A DNA stretch of 10,752 nucleotides from JAVBOP01 sp031550405 (GCA_031550405.1 JAVBOP010000150.1:1-10752); one strand, 5' to 3'; counted from the first letter of the stretch, positions 1 to 8,281 are shown. Notes: generated by a model from the letters alone, not told the origin. A program made the numbers and translations.

Positions 1-2
1 GA

Positions 3-937
3 ATTTCTCATGATGGAAAATATACAGCTTCAGCAAAAAATGCTAAAAGTATTACTGTTCATGATTTTGAGAATGGCGCGTTATTATATACAATTTTAAA
101 AGACAGTTTGCCTTACCATAAGCAGGATGCGAGTAGCAGAACTATAACAAATTTGCAATTTAATCCTAAGCGCAGTGCCGAGCTATTAATCAGTTATTCA
201 GATAATTATATGATATCTCAGCCTCCCGGCTCACGAACTGTTAACCACATGGCAGTTTACGATTTAGAGAAAAAGAAGATAATAGGTCAATCTGACGAAG
301 GTCAGGATGTCTGGGATATCAGCTATTTGGATAGCAGCACTGTTCTTAGATTGTACTCTAATTATTATAGCTATAACGGTACTTGGTTTCAGATAGTAGA
401 TGTTTATACTGGTCAAGTCGAGCAAATATTAGAACTTGAAAGCAAAGAATTTGGCTATAGACGGTCTTCAGATGCCCCATTTGTTCTCACGGGGGGGGGT
501 ACGGCTTCAGTTTATGGAGCTTAAACAGCTTGAACAAGCCTGTTTATACATTCCCGTTTGGTGCTCCATATAACAGCAGCTTATACTATTTGTCAAAGAA
601 TGCAGATTACATAGCAGTATCATCGGGAGAAGCTAACAGTAAAAAAGTAGGAGTCTATAAAAGCTCATACAGCAGCATCCCGGGCGAAAAGGCAGCGGAT
701 AATTTGCTATATCCCAACCCGAGCAGCGGAGTGATAACAATACCGTTAGAAGATGTTCCAAATTATGAATTAAAATTAATAATTCATGATATGTCGGGCA
801 AAGAGGTGTATAGTGGTATAGCGAAGATAGAGGGCAATAATGTTATTGTAGATGTAGCTCATTATGCTAAGGGCAGCTATCTAATGATGCTGCAAGGCAA
901 TGGTTTTTCAAGAACTTATAAATTTGTGAAGGAGTAG
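3..937 (+). CDS. Beta-propeller (WD40-like) protein with T9SS sorting domain; 5' partial, frameshifted
   Basis: The reading frame is open from the first bases of the window, so the start and signal peptide lie upstream. The protein shows repeated propeller blades of the form 'SHDGKY...ITVHDFENG', 'HMAVYDLEKKKIIG' and 'FQIVDVYTGQ'. The frame breaks at a G9 tract (491-499): read straight through it stops at 522-524, but adding one G (or removing two) continues as 'GGGYGFSLWSLNSLNKPVY', another blade with a WD-like strand. It then runs to the stop at 935-937. The C-terminus has 'LLYPNPSSG' (YPNP at 710-721) and ends 'SYLMMLQG...TYKFVKE', the layout of a Por/T9SS type A sorting domain, so the mature protein should be exported and surface-attached or released. 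It is a paralogue in architecture of 1288-2646. The next gene starts 3 bases after its stop. The propeller and sorting-domain calls are firm; any function beyond that is unknown. Confidence 0.8.
491..499 (+). repeat. G9 homopolymer at a frameshift
   Basis: Nine consecutive G sit exactly where the coding frame switches inside the first propeller gene. Ten or seven G would restore one continuous protein. Poly-G tracts of this length are classical slipped-strand contingency sites in some bacteria, and also classical sequencing and assembly error sites. Confidence 0.85.
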
Positions 938-940
938 GTT

Positions 941-1189
941 ATGGAAAAGACGAAAAAAATATATTCTTCATATTACAGTTGGTTGAGCGTGTCGAAACCA
1001 ACGCTATATTGCCTTCGACAGCTTCGACAGGCTCAGCTACCGCAGGCAATTTGTGCATTTTTATTCTTATTGGCGATGCTTCCGCTGTATTCGCAGACGC
1101 AGATGAAGCCAGCTGTGCTTGAGGTGATGACATCGAAATATGTGTTTTATGATACAAAGCATGTATTTTGGTGTCATTATAGTATGTAG
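941..1189 (+). CDS. Truncated secreted-protein stub (MEKxxKIYS family), probable remnant
   Basis: This 82-residue ORF starts 3 bases after the stop of the upstream propeller gene, with a good Shine-Dalgarno (GAAGGAG) overlapping that stop. The first nine residues, MEKTKKIYS, and the surrounding DNA match the start of the giant gene at 2652 (MEKKEKIYS). A hydrophobic stretch 'AFLFLLAMLPLYSQ' follows, and looks like a signal-peptide core with cleavage near YSQ. Between the two lies a stretch encoded by a palindromic repeat (979-1044). After the signal only about 30 residues remain before TAG, and the following AT-rich DNA shows no continuation. I infer that it is the 5' stub of a gene like 2652-8108 whose body has been lost. 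It could instead be a genuine short secreted peptide. The 5' coding similarity is seen directly; the deletion is inference. Confidence 0.55.
   Translation: MEKTKKIYSSYYSWLSVSKPTLYCLRQLRQAQLPQAICAFLFLLAMLPLYSQTQMKPAVLEVMTSKYVFYDTKHVFWCHYSM
979..1044. repeat. REP-like palindromic repeat inside coding sequence
   Basis: TTGGTT (979-984) and AACCAA (996-1001) form a perfect hairpin. The internal GAGCGTGTCGAA (985-996) is the reverse complement, with one mismatch, of TTCGACAGGCTC (1023-1034). A 9-base unit CTTCGACAG is tandemly duplicated (1013-1021, 1022-1030). The TTCGACAGGCTCAGC / GGTTGAGCxTGTCGAAACC style is one I recognise from dispersed repeats in several bacterial genomes, where antisense translation gives peptides such as AEPVEA; here it gives exactly that. 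It is read in frame by the ORF at 941-1189. Confidence 0.7.
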
Positions 1190-1272
1190 TACTTAAAAAA
1201 ATATTTGCAATTTATTCAGTGTAATTTCTTAAGTTTAAATATAATAAATTTTTTACTCACTAATATAAAAAA

Positions 1273-1278
1273 AGGAGG
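1273..1278 (+). promoter_or_regulatory. Shine-Dalgarno AGGAGG deciding the start at 1288
   Basis: AGGAGG lies 9 bases before ATG 1288, an ideal spacing. The in-frame GTG at 1279 overlaps the ribosome-binding site and can be discarded. The 98 bases between 1190 and 1287 are very AT-rich. I see a TATAAT at 1240-1245 but no partner at a suitable distance, and no TAnnTTTG, so no promoter is called here. Confidence 0.85.
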
Positions 1279-1287
1279 GTGCAAACA

Positions 1288-2646
1288 ATGAAAAAGCACA
1301 CACTCAAAACAGCGTTATTGCTCGCAAGTATGGCAGCTATAATGCTTGGCGTAGCAGCGTTCCCGCCAGCTGCAAAAGCACAAATGACAAAAGTGTGGGA
1401 GGCAGATACTCTTGATCCAAATTCCAATCAATCAGCAGTTCCGCTCAAATTTTCCTACGATGGGAAAAAAGTCATTTGCATTGATGACTATATTACTATC
1501 CTTGATGTCAAGGATGGCAAAAAATTATTCAGCGTTTCTGCTCAAAACGATGCAGATATTTCCTACGACGGCAGGTGGCTTGCAGTAATGCACCCCTACA
1601 AAGGCAAGGACCAATGGAACCAGCCGGAATACTACAACTACGTTGCTATTTACGACATAGAAAGTGATTTCAAATTAGTGGACAGTCTTCCGCTTAAAGC
1701 CACGCCTAAAGGAGGTCCTCCTTATCCCTATGCTGTTCGTTTTAGCCCTGATGGCAAGAAGCTGTATACCACTTCTTTTGTTTACCAGGGCATAACGCTG
1801 ACAGTTTTTGATATAGCTACCAAGGAAAAGCTGTATTCGCAGGACTACGTTTTAGGAGATGGCAAAAGGTTGGAAGTTACTTCTGATGGTAAATATTATG
1901 TAGTCAGCATAAGAGAGGGTTATAAATATGGCGCTCCGTCACCACCCCGCTATGCCCGAGTCTATGACGCAGCTACGAACAAAGAGCTGTACAAAATTGA
2001 TATAGGAAGTGAAGAACTTGATGAAATTGGAAGAATTTCAAAAGATAATAAGTTATATACAAGAACTATAAACAGTATTAGGGTATATGATTTGAATGAT
2101 AAAGGTGAATTAATATCAGAATGCAGCATCGGATATCCTGCAAGCGTATGTTTAACAAAGGAGCAAAATTATATGATACATTTTTCTCCAACCTATAAAG
2201 TTATTGATGGGATATCAATAGAATTTGAATTGCCTTCCTGCAAAGAAATAAATAAATTTTCTCTACCTGCTCGGCTTGAAGATAGTTTTAACGGTTTGTT
2301 TTTAGCAGATATACCAAGTAAAGTTATAGAGGATGGTTCAACACATTGGTACATACCGATGATAGCTCTATTTCAATACAATGGTGATATTGTTGAAAAC
2401 AAAGGGTATAGTATAAACATTCCTGAGACGGTAAAAGAAGATATACTAAAGATAAAGATTAATTTAAACAAGCCAGAATATCTAAAAATTAGTTTATTAG
2501 ATAGTTCTGGAAAGGACATAGACATAATTAAGGAAGGATATTTTGAAGGTGAAAATGATATAGAATATAATATCAAGGGCTTATCACAAGGCATTTATTT
2601 TGTTCAAATAAATGATATTTCATACAAATTTATGGTGGTGAGGTAA
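1288..2646 (+). CDS. Secreted beta-propeller protein with divergent T9SS-type C-terminal domain
   Basis: This 452-residue protein starts at ATG 1288 (strong Shine-Dalgarno). Residues 1 to about 32 are a textbook signal peptide: MKKHTLKTALLL core, ending 'PPAAKAQ' with cleavage after AKA. Blade-like repeats follow, such as 'FSYDGKKVICIDDYITILDV', 'RFSPDGKKLY...LTVFDIATKEKLY' and 'VTSDGKYYVV...RVYDAATNKELYKI', in WD40/YVTN style. The last 75 residues form a beta-rich tail ending 'GLSQGIYFVQINDISYKFMVVR', which fits a T9SS sorting domain (compare 'GSYLMMLQG...TYKFVKE' in the neighbour) although the usual YPNP motif is missing. By hand count GC falls from about 44% (1441-1980) to about 29% (1981-2640), suggesting a chimaera. 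It is followed after 5 bases by the giant gene, so co-transcription and translational coupling are likely. The binding partner is unknown. Confidence 0.8.
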   Translation: MKKHTLKTALLLASMAAIMLGVAAFPPAAKAQMTKVWEADTLDPNSNQSAVPLKFSYDGKKVICIDDYITILDVKDGKKLFSVSAQNDADISYDGRWLAVMHPYKGKDQWNQPEYYNYVAIYDIESDFKLVDSLPLKATPKGGPPYPYAVRFSPDGKKLYTTSFVYQGITLTVFDIATKEKLYSQDYVLGDGKRLEVTSDGKYYVVSIREGYKYGAPSPPRYARVYDAATNKELYKIDIGSEELDEIGRISKDNKLYTRTINSIRVYDLNDKGELISECSIGYPASVCLTKEQNYMIHFSPTYKVIDGISIEFELPSCKEINKFSLPARLEDSFNGLFLADIPSKVIEDGSTHWYIPMIALFQYNGDIVENKGYSINIPETVKEDILKIKINLNKPEYLKISLLDSSGKDIDIIKEGYFEGENDIEYNIKGLSQGIYFVQINDISYKFMVVR

Positions 2647-2651
2647 GGATT

Positions 2652-5600
2652 ATGGAAAAGAAAGAGAAAATATATTCAGAATCAGGATTTAGCGGATTAA
2701 AAGATTTTCAGGAAAAGAATCTTGTAAATCCTATAATTTTGAGCATCCTGATTCAGATGTTTTGGAGGAGAAGTATTGCGGTGTTGTTCTTGCTATTCTT
2801 CATTTCTGTTGATGCTTTTTGTCAGGACAAGGAGGTTAGCAAGAGTGATTTTAATTTTAAGTATGAAGGCGTCGATATAGATATAAGCCAAGACAGATTC
2901 AAGCAGAAGAATTTTTTTCTTGGTTTTCAGTGGAGCGGCACAGGCCGCATGAGCGAGTTATTATACATGAATGCAAGGGCAAGTAATATCGCCTGCAAGC
3001 ACCCGCACAGCTTAACTCCTTTCGGTGGACGAGCCGATTCGTTTGATTATGCAGAGAAAATGAATTTGATTATCCAGCCGGGCAAAACCGCACTGGGGCA
3101 TGAGATTGCTCATATCCGCAATGCTGCTTCGATGACTTACGAGCCGGGATTGCATATAACGCACAGCACACCGAGCAGCGATATGAGTTATAAAAGCTAT
3201 AATGACAGCATGAACCCAGTTTTTGGATTTCGCACTAAAAATGGCGGTACAAGTGCCGACTATACGGATGGTCGGCGGCGATTAGAGCTTCGTACGATTG
3301 CCAATATTCCATCCACTATTCCAGTAATCTCCAATCCGTGGCCCGATGACCAATTTTTTACTTTTGATGGCGGAACAAGCGGTGCATACTCTTATTTTGA
3401 TGGTAAGAAATGGTATTTAACAATTAATTTACGCAGTATAAACATGCTCCCCGGTATGTCCTTGCCAGTTTTTTATGACCCCACTCCTGTTCTTAAAATC
3501 AAATTGCCGTATACACGTAGAGATGGCAGCACAGGCACGATAAAGTTCAAAGTTCCCACGAGCTATATTATGACGCTTTCCAGAACAAACAGAGGTGATT
3601 TTATAGACATACCAGTAGGTAATAGTACTACGGATGAATTAGTAATAACCAAAGGTATGATAGAGGCGCAATATGCAGGACAATCTCTTTCAAATGTACC
3701 AAGCATTACTATCGCTATTCCGTATGAGTTGATATTAAAAAACGAATATGAACCAGATGAAAACCCTTACTATAAAGAATCGCCCTCTGACAATGTGCCA
3801 AGCAAAATCATCCGCCAGAATATAGAAGTGTATTATATGGGCAATATGGATATAGCGATAGATTATATCCGCATAGAGAACAAAGATTCGCAGGATTTGC
3901 ACAGAGGGCTGTTTGACACAGACGACAATTATGTGCACTCATTTCTAACAGGCGCAGGATTCAGTTCTATCAAGACATCCATAGAGGGCTGTTTGGCTTC
4001 GCTTGCAAACAGCACTTTATCACCAAATAACAAGCTGTTCCGTTTTTATGGTCAGGACACAGAGAGCTGGTATTGCATGTGGTGGGATATGATGCGCTAT
4101 TGGAGCTTAGCGACCGGCGGAATATCGCTGACCCGCGACAACAGTTACCTGCCTAATTTATACCGGCATCACACGAAATCTCCGAACAGATATATTGCTA
4201 TGCACCTTAGCGCTGAAGAGATGAATATGGCAGCCCCATATTTCAAGTATGGCATGAGATATGGCAGTAATATTTTAAACTATTTTGGCTACAAGTATGG
4301 CTATAAATCGACAGAAAATGAAAATAACAAAATCGGCTGGTGGTCTGACAGCTTGAACTCAGGCTATGAAACAATGCTGCACGGTAAAGACGACGCAAAT
4401 ATTCCGTATACAATGTCTTCTTTAAGGTCTATGGATACTAATCATTATATAAATGGTTGGTATAATGCTAATGGTGTGAATTTTTACCCATTGAAGGATA
4501 ATGTACAGTGCGGCTTGGAACGTGAGCTTTGCCATTATTTTTATGATATAGATGGGGACAGGAAGAGCCATCTATTGTTTGATGATATTTCCTGGTGGAT
4601 GAACCTTTGGCCTGCAGCAACTTTAAAATTGGATACACTGACCTATGAAACTACTAACATTTTAGATACTTTGCCTGCCTGCAATTACCTGCGTCCCAAG
4701 ACAGGCGAGGAGATACGGCTGATAACGTCATTGCCCGTGCTATTGGGAGCAAAGGGCGTCTTTTTGGATAGAGAGACAAATAAGAAGCCTCTCGGCGGCG
4801 ATAATTTTACAGGCATAGGAGACGGCATGAAAATCAATCCGAACTTATCCAATTTTTTGAGCGATGAGGTCGGCGAGGACTATTATACAGGTAATGCAAA
4901 TATAGATAATTGGGGCTTGACAGAATATATTGATTTAAACACAGTAACAAGCAGATTAGGTATACCTGTTAATAAATTTTATACGGGCGTTAAATCTACC
5001 CGCAGCTCAATAGAGCGTGTTTTCCGCTGGATACGTAAGAGCGACACGACATTAATGAATCTTCGTCTTTTGGCATGGCGCGCCAAGAGCTATAAGACAT
5101 GGTATCACCAGCACCCTGATTCATCAGGCAATATACTGAGCAAGTACATCGATGTAAACCGAATAAAAACCTATCCCGTTCACCGCCTGCTATCCGGCAA
5201 TACTGTATCGGAGCAGGCAACCAGCATAGATTCTGGCTTTTATGACATAACCTTGCTAAAATCAGTAAACGACCACTCAATGCAAAATGGCTTTTATATT
5301 GGCGTTCAGAACCGCAGAACCGACCCGCTGATATTATACAAAGATGGTAAGATGAAATTTATTCCTACCGTAGAATTTGACAGCCTTTGCGGCATACCTT
5401 CTTACCCCGGCATGACCGTAAATACACATAATCCCAGCGACTGGCAGGACTATTGGTGGAAGCGTCTTGGCTGCCGCGAGATACGTATACCTTTAATCCA
5501 TACTAAAAGAGTAGCAATCAGAATCACTGAGCTTGGAGCTGATAGCTTGAGCACATTGCCATACCGCAACAAAAAATTCTATCATACCATAGATACTGCT

Positions 5601-8108
5601 TTTTACAACGAAGGTCGAGATGGAACTAATACGCTTATAGTCCGCCTGCTTCCTGGCGAAGGCAAGATGCTGAAAGTAGAATATACTTTACCTGCTTTGG
5701 CATTCAGGGGTGATCTTTCCTTTTCCAATCAGCATAAAATAGTTTGCTATCCAACGGCAATAGAATCCAGTACCGGCAAGATACTTAAGTACCGCTATCA
5801 CGCTACTTACATGGATGCAAGCCAAAACAATGTATATTACCGCCGCAGCCATGAGATGTCGGGCTATTTTCCTGAAAATACAGGAAGTTATTCCAGCATG
5901 CAGGAGATAAACTGGGAAGATAAGGAAATACTTATCAGCGACCCTGTTAGAAAAGTTAGATATTATGACAGCTCGCATGTTCCTCTTCTTAGCGACCGCC
6001 GGCACAACTCATTTAAATATCCTTCGATAGTGGTGCGTCCGCTCCAGTCAGGGCAGCGCGATTTAACACAGAATCCCTACGTCTACATAGTATTTCAGGG
6101 CAATGGCGGCGTAGCGGGTACAGAGCTATTGGAGGCTAAATTCACTGCCAATACAACAGTCCAAAGCGTTAATCCTCTATGCTGCTTAAAGAAAATACCT
6201 ACTTCTTCAGCCGGTCAGCCCTATTCTGTGTATGGCACTCCTGTAATCAATGCTTCCGCAAACTACAACTACTATGCGTGGACAGAAGCTATTGAGGATT
6301 ATAAGGGCTTGATATATTCCTACAAGGAATCCAGTGCAGACTTTTTGCCGTTTGATTCTAATGCTTATCCACGCATAGGCATAGCCATAAGTTATTATAA
6401 TGAGAACCCTTATACAAGAACAAGCAGGGGCAGGCGCTGTTTCCATCCGAGCTTTAACAACTATTCCCGTATAGACCTTGGTGAGAACGACTGTGCATTA
6501 GTGTGGCAGGAGATGTTGAATCTCAATGACACCACAAGCTTTGATATATTCTACACCCGCATAGGACAGAACGGTCATTACGTACCGCAAACTGTGCAGG
6601 ACCCGTCGAAAGGCACTGTGGAAATAAGCGATAACATAGCCAAGATGAGTAATTATGATAGATATAATCATGTGCATCTTGGAACTGTGAAGCAATTTCC
6701 AGTAGTTTATCGCGGAGTAGAGAAAGATGTAAAAGACCCAGCTAATCTATTGGCAACGCACTGGGATAGAGTGATGTGGCGGGAGAATACTTATGAAATG
6801 CACCCGATTTGGCCAATAATGATTTCAGGCGAGGTAGCATTACGTTCCGTCGATATAATGGATGCCTGCCCTCAGTCTCCCACCCCCTGGTGGCAACCAT
6901 ATTATCCAATATATTATTATTCCTATTCCAATTCTTCAACTTCCTATATTGCTGCACCTTACATATCACAAGGCACAGTAAAATATGACAAGAACGCATA
7001 TTATGCTAAAAAGAATTTAAGCGATAACAACAATATCAATATCAGCACAGGCGACTGGCATATTACGCAAAATTACTGGAGCTTTATAAATACTACTGTG
7101 CCTACAGGTAATCCTGTTGATTTACCAGATACTTACGGCTATTATCCCGTATCTGAATGGCATCGCATTCACAAACTGAACAAGCGTGGCACGAACACGC
7201 ATTTGGCAAATCTGCCTTATGTTATTGACAGCAACGACCACCATTTGGGGCGCCGCATATACGAGGGCAGCGGTAATATGATAACCAGCTCTGGCGAGAT
7301 ATTTTTGAAGAAGAGCTACAAGGATGAGGACAGCTATTTGGCTATGTTCGGCTATGTCGATGAAGGCAACAGCACGAAATTGGGCGATGTTACATATAGC
7401 GATAAGTATGTGGATAATATGCCACTTAGCGTTGATATATTCGATAAAAATGAATTTACTGCCTTGCCGAGAGATACGGTCAGAACGCAATGGATGAAGA
7501 TAGAAAACAGCGAAATCAGCTTTGTTTTGAAGCAGTTCGGCGATGCAAACCAGCTGAAAATTGAGGTCGAGGAGTACAAGAGCGAGAAGCGGATACCGGT
7601 GCAGTTGGGCGAAAAGCTCGATACTGCATTCAGCATTTACCGCCTGAATCTGCTCAATGGTGCGAATAAATACTACCGCCTGAATATCATCAAGCACGGC
7701 GGTAAGTCGTTTTATAGCGAGGACTTATTCCTTGGCGGCATTTCCATAATGGAGCAGAAATCGGAGCTTTCGATGAATAAGCAGCCCGAGAGCAATGAGG
7801 TTGTACGAAATATTAATTTAAATTCAGAAATAAGTGCAAACAATTTGCTGGATATTTATCCTAACCCTGCGAATAATGAGCTATTTATAAACATTGGCTC
7901 TCTTCCTGCCGATGCAGAGGTATTTCAGGCAAAGATATATTCTATTTTGGGCAGCGAGCTGATGAGTTTCACGCTCATGCATAACATCACTAACTCTATA
8001 GATATATCGGGGTTAGCTAACGGTTCATATTACATTGAGACGATGTATTTCGATACCGCAGCCGTAGAAGGCAAAACACTAAGGCAGTTATTTGTAATTG
8101 CAAGATAA
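2652..8108 (+). CDS. Giant (1818-residue) T9SS-secreted protein, possible TIM-barrel hydrolase-like middle
   Basis: ATG 2652 follows the propeller gene by 5 bases with a GAGG/AAGG ribosome-binding region and matches the start of the ORF at 941. Residues 10-35 are encoded by a 76-base palindrome. The signal core 'RRSIAVLFLLFFISVDAFC' follows at 39-57; an in-frame ATG at 2757 would give a conventional signal peptide but lacks a clear Shine-Dalgarno. The body is rich in W and Y (for example 'ESWYCMWWDMMRYW'). A middle section, 'EIRLITSLPVLLGAKGVFLD' to 'TTLMNLRLLAWRAKSYKTWY', reminds me of TIM-barrel glycoside-hydrolase-like proteins, but this is only resemblance. HEIAH occurs at residues 150-154. 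The C-terminus from about residue 1730 is a clear type A sorting domain: 'LLDIYPNPANNELFINIG' and 'IDISGLANGSYYIE'. Export to the cell surface is well supported; the enzymatic role is not. Confidence 0.85.
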   Translation: MEKKEKIYSESGFSGLKDFQEKNLVNPIILSILIQMFWRRSIAVLFLLFFISVDAFCQDKEVSKSDFNFKYEGVDIDISQDRFKQKNFFLGFQWSGTGRMSELLYMNARASNIACKHPHSLTPFGGRADSFDYAEKMNLIIQPGKTALGHEIAHIRNAASMTYEPGLHITHSTPSSDMSYKSYNDSMNPVFGFRTKNGGTSADYTDGRRRLELRTIANIPSTIPVISNPWPDDQFFTFDGGTSGAYSYFDGKKWYLTINLRSINMLPGMSLPVFYDPTPVLKIKLPYTRRDGSTGTIKFKVPTSYIMTLSRTNRGDFIDIPVGNSTTDELVITKGMIEAQYAGQSLSNVPSITIAIPYELILKNEYEPDENPYYKESPSDNVPSKIIRQNIEVYYMGNMDIAIDYIRIENKDSQDLHRGLFDTDDNYVHSFLTGAGFSSIKTSIEGCLASLANSTLSPNNKLFRFYGQDTESWYCMWWDMMRYWSLATGGISLTRDNSYLPNLYRHHTKSPNRYIAMHLSAEEMNMAAPYFKYGMRYGSNILNYFGYKYGYKSTENENNKIGWWSDSLNSGYETMLHGKDDANIPYTMSSLRSMDTNHYINGWYNANGVNFYPLKDNVQCGLERELCHYFYDIDGDRKSHLLFDDISWWMNLWPAATLKLDTLTYETTNILDTLPACNYLRPKTGEEIRLITSLPVLLGAKGVFLDRETNKKPLGGDNFTGIGDGMKINPNLSNFLSDEVGEDYYTGNANIDNWGLTEYIDLNTVTSRLGIPVNKFYTGVKSTRSSIERVFRWIRKSDTTLMNLRLLAWRAKSYKTWYHQHPDSSGNILSKYIDVNRIKTYPVHRLLSGNTVSEQATSIDSGFYDITLLKSVNDHSMQNGFYIGVQNRRTDPLILYKDGKMKFIPTVEFDSLCGIPSYPGMTVNTHNPSDWQDYWWKRLGCREIRIPLIHTKRVAIRITELGADSLSTLPYRNKKFYHTIDTAFYNEGRDGTNTLIVRLLPGEGKMLKVEYTLPALAFRGDLSFSNQHKIVCYPTAIESSTGKILKYRYHATYMDASQNNVYYRRSHEMSGYFPENTGSYSSMQEINWEDKEILISDPVRKVRYYDSSHVPLLSDRRHNSFKYPSIVVRPLQSGQRDLTQNPYVYIVFQGNGGVAGTELLEAKFTANTTVQSVNPLCCLKKIPTSSAGQPYSVYGTPVINASANYNYYAWTEAIEDYKGLIYSYKESSADFLPFDSNAYPRIGIAISYYNENPYTRTSRGRRCFHPSFNNYSRIDLGENDCALVWQEMLNLNDTTSFDIFYTRIGQNGHYVPQTVQDPSKGTVEISDNIAKMSNYDRYNHVHLGTVKQFPVVYRGVEKDVKDPANLLATHWDRVMWRENTYEMHPIWPIMISGEVALRSVDIMDACPQSPTPWWQPYYPIYYYSYSNSSTSYIAAPYISQGTVKYDKNAYYAKKNLSDNNNINISTGDWHITQNYWSFINTTVPTGNPVDLPDTYGYYPVSEWHRIHKLNKRGTNTHLANLPYVIDSNDHHLGRRIYEGSGNMITSSGEIFLKKSYKDEDSYLAMFGYVDEGNSTKLGDVTYSDKYVDNMPLSVDIFDKNEFTALPRDTVRTQWMKIENSEISFVLKQFGDANQLKIEVEEYKSEKRIPVQLGEKLDTAFSIYRLNLLNGANKYYRLNIIKHGGKSFYSEDLFLGGISIMEQKSELSMNKQPESNEVVRNINLNSEISANNLLDIYPNPANNELFINIGSLPADAEVFQAKIYSILGSELMSFTLMHNITNSIDISGLANGSYYIETMYFDTAAVEGKTLRQLFVIAR
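2679..2754. repeat. 76-base imperfect palindrome inside the 5' coding region of the giant gene
   Basis: The outer arms GAATCAGGAT (2679-2688) and ATCCTGATTC (2745-2754) are perfect reverse complements. The symmetry continues inwards without gaps to CAGG (2709-2712) and CTTG (2721-2724) at roughly 60% pairing around centre 2716.5. The 'AATCAGGATT...GGATT...CAGGA...AAATCCT...ATCCTGATTC' pattern resembles a dispersed palindromic repeat known to me from other bacterial genomes. It is translated in frame as residues 10-35 and occupies the same site as the unrelated repeat at 979-1044. Confidence 0.8.
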
Positions 8109-8138
8109 ATATAATGGTTAACCTCCATAAAACCATCA

Positions 8139-8174
8139 AGCCCCGTTATTAGCAACATAGCGGGGCTCTTTTTT
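8139..8174 (+). terminator. Intrinsic terminator of the giant gene
   Basis: AGCCCCGTTAT (8139-8149) pairs with ATAGCGGGGCT (8157-8167), an 11-pair stem with one G-U pair and a 7-base loop. It is followed by C and six T (8169-8174). It lies 31 bases after the stop of the giant gene and should end the two-gene operon. Confidence 0.92.
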
Positions 8175-8281
8175 ACCATTTTTCCAGTGGGCATTTTTCA
8201 TTTTTGTATTGTGTTTTTGCATTGACAAAGCACTTGCATGACAGCCTTCGGCTGATTTTCAACGCTCACTTTTTGTGAGCG
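8175..8281. other. Non-coding interval with two short hairpins
   Basis: No convincing gene is seen. The interval contains CAGCC-TTC-GGCTG (8242-8254) and the perfect 9-pair stem AACGCTCAC / GTGAGCGTT with a T5 loop (8261-8283). The second is followed by TTATTTG and could act as a weak terminator, but no gene needs one at this site. Confidence 0.6.

Noticed and set aside
939..1157. - strand open frame translating to AEPVEAVEG and similar
   Set aside because: It is the antisense reading of the palindromic repeat at 979-1044; such peptides are well-known artefacts of this repeat type.
1204..1245. Sigma-70-like TATAAT and TTGCAA before the intact propeller gene
   Set aside because: Spacing of 29 bases is far too long and the Bacteroidota TAnnTTTG box is absent, so no promoter was called.
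3099..3113. HEIAH (HExxH) motif in the giant protein, residues 150-154
   Set aside because: No downstream third zinc ligand pattern and no surrounding protease domain can be recognised; a five-residue motif in 1818 residues can occur by chance.
7122..7697. 191-codon - strand open frame inside the giant gene
   Set aside because: Fully antisense to a well-supported coding frame; the translation has no family features and is typical of a shadow frame.
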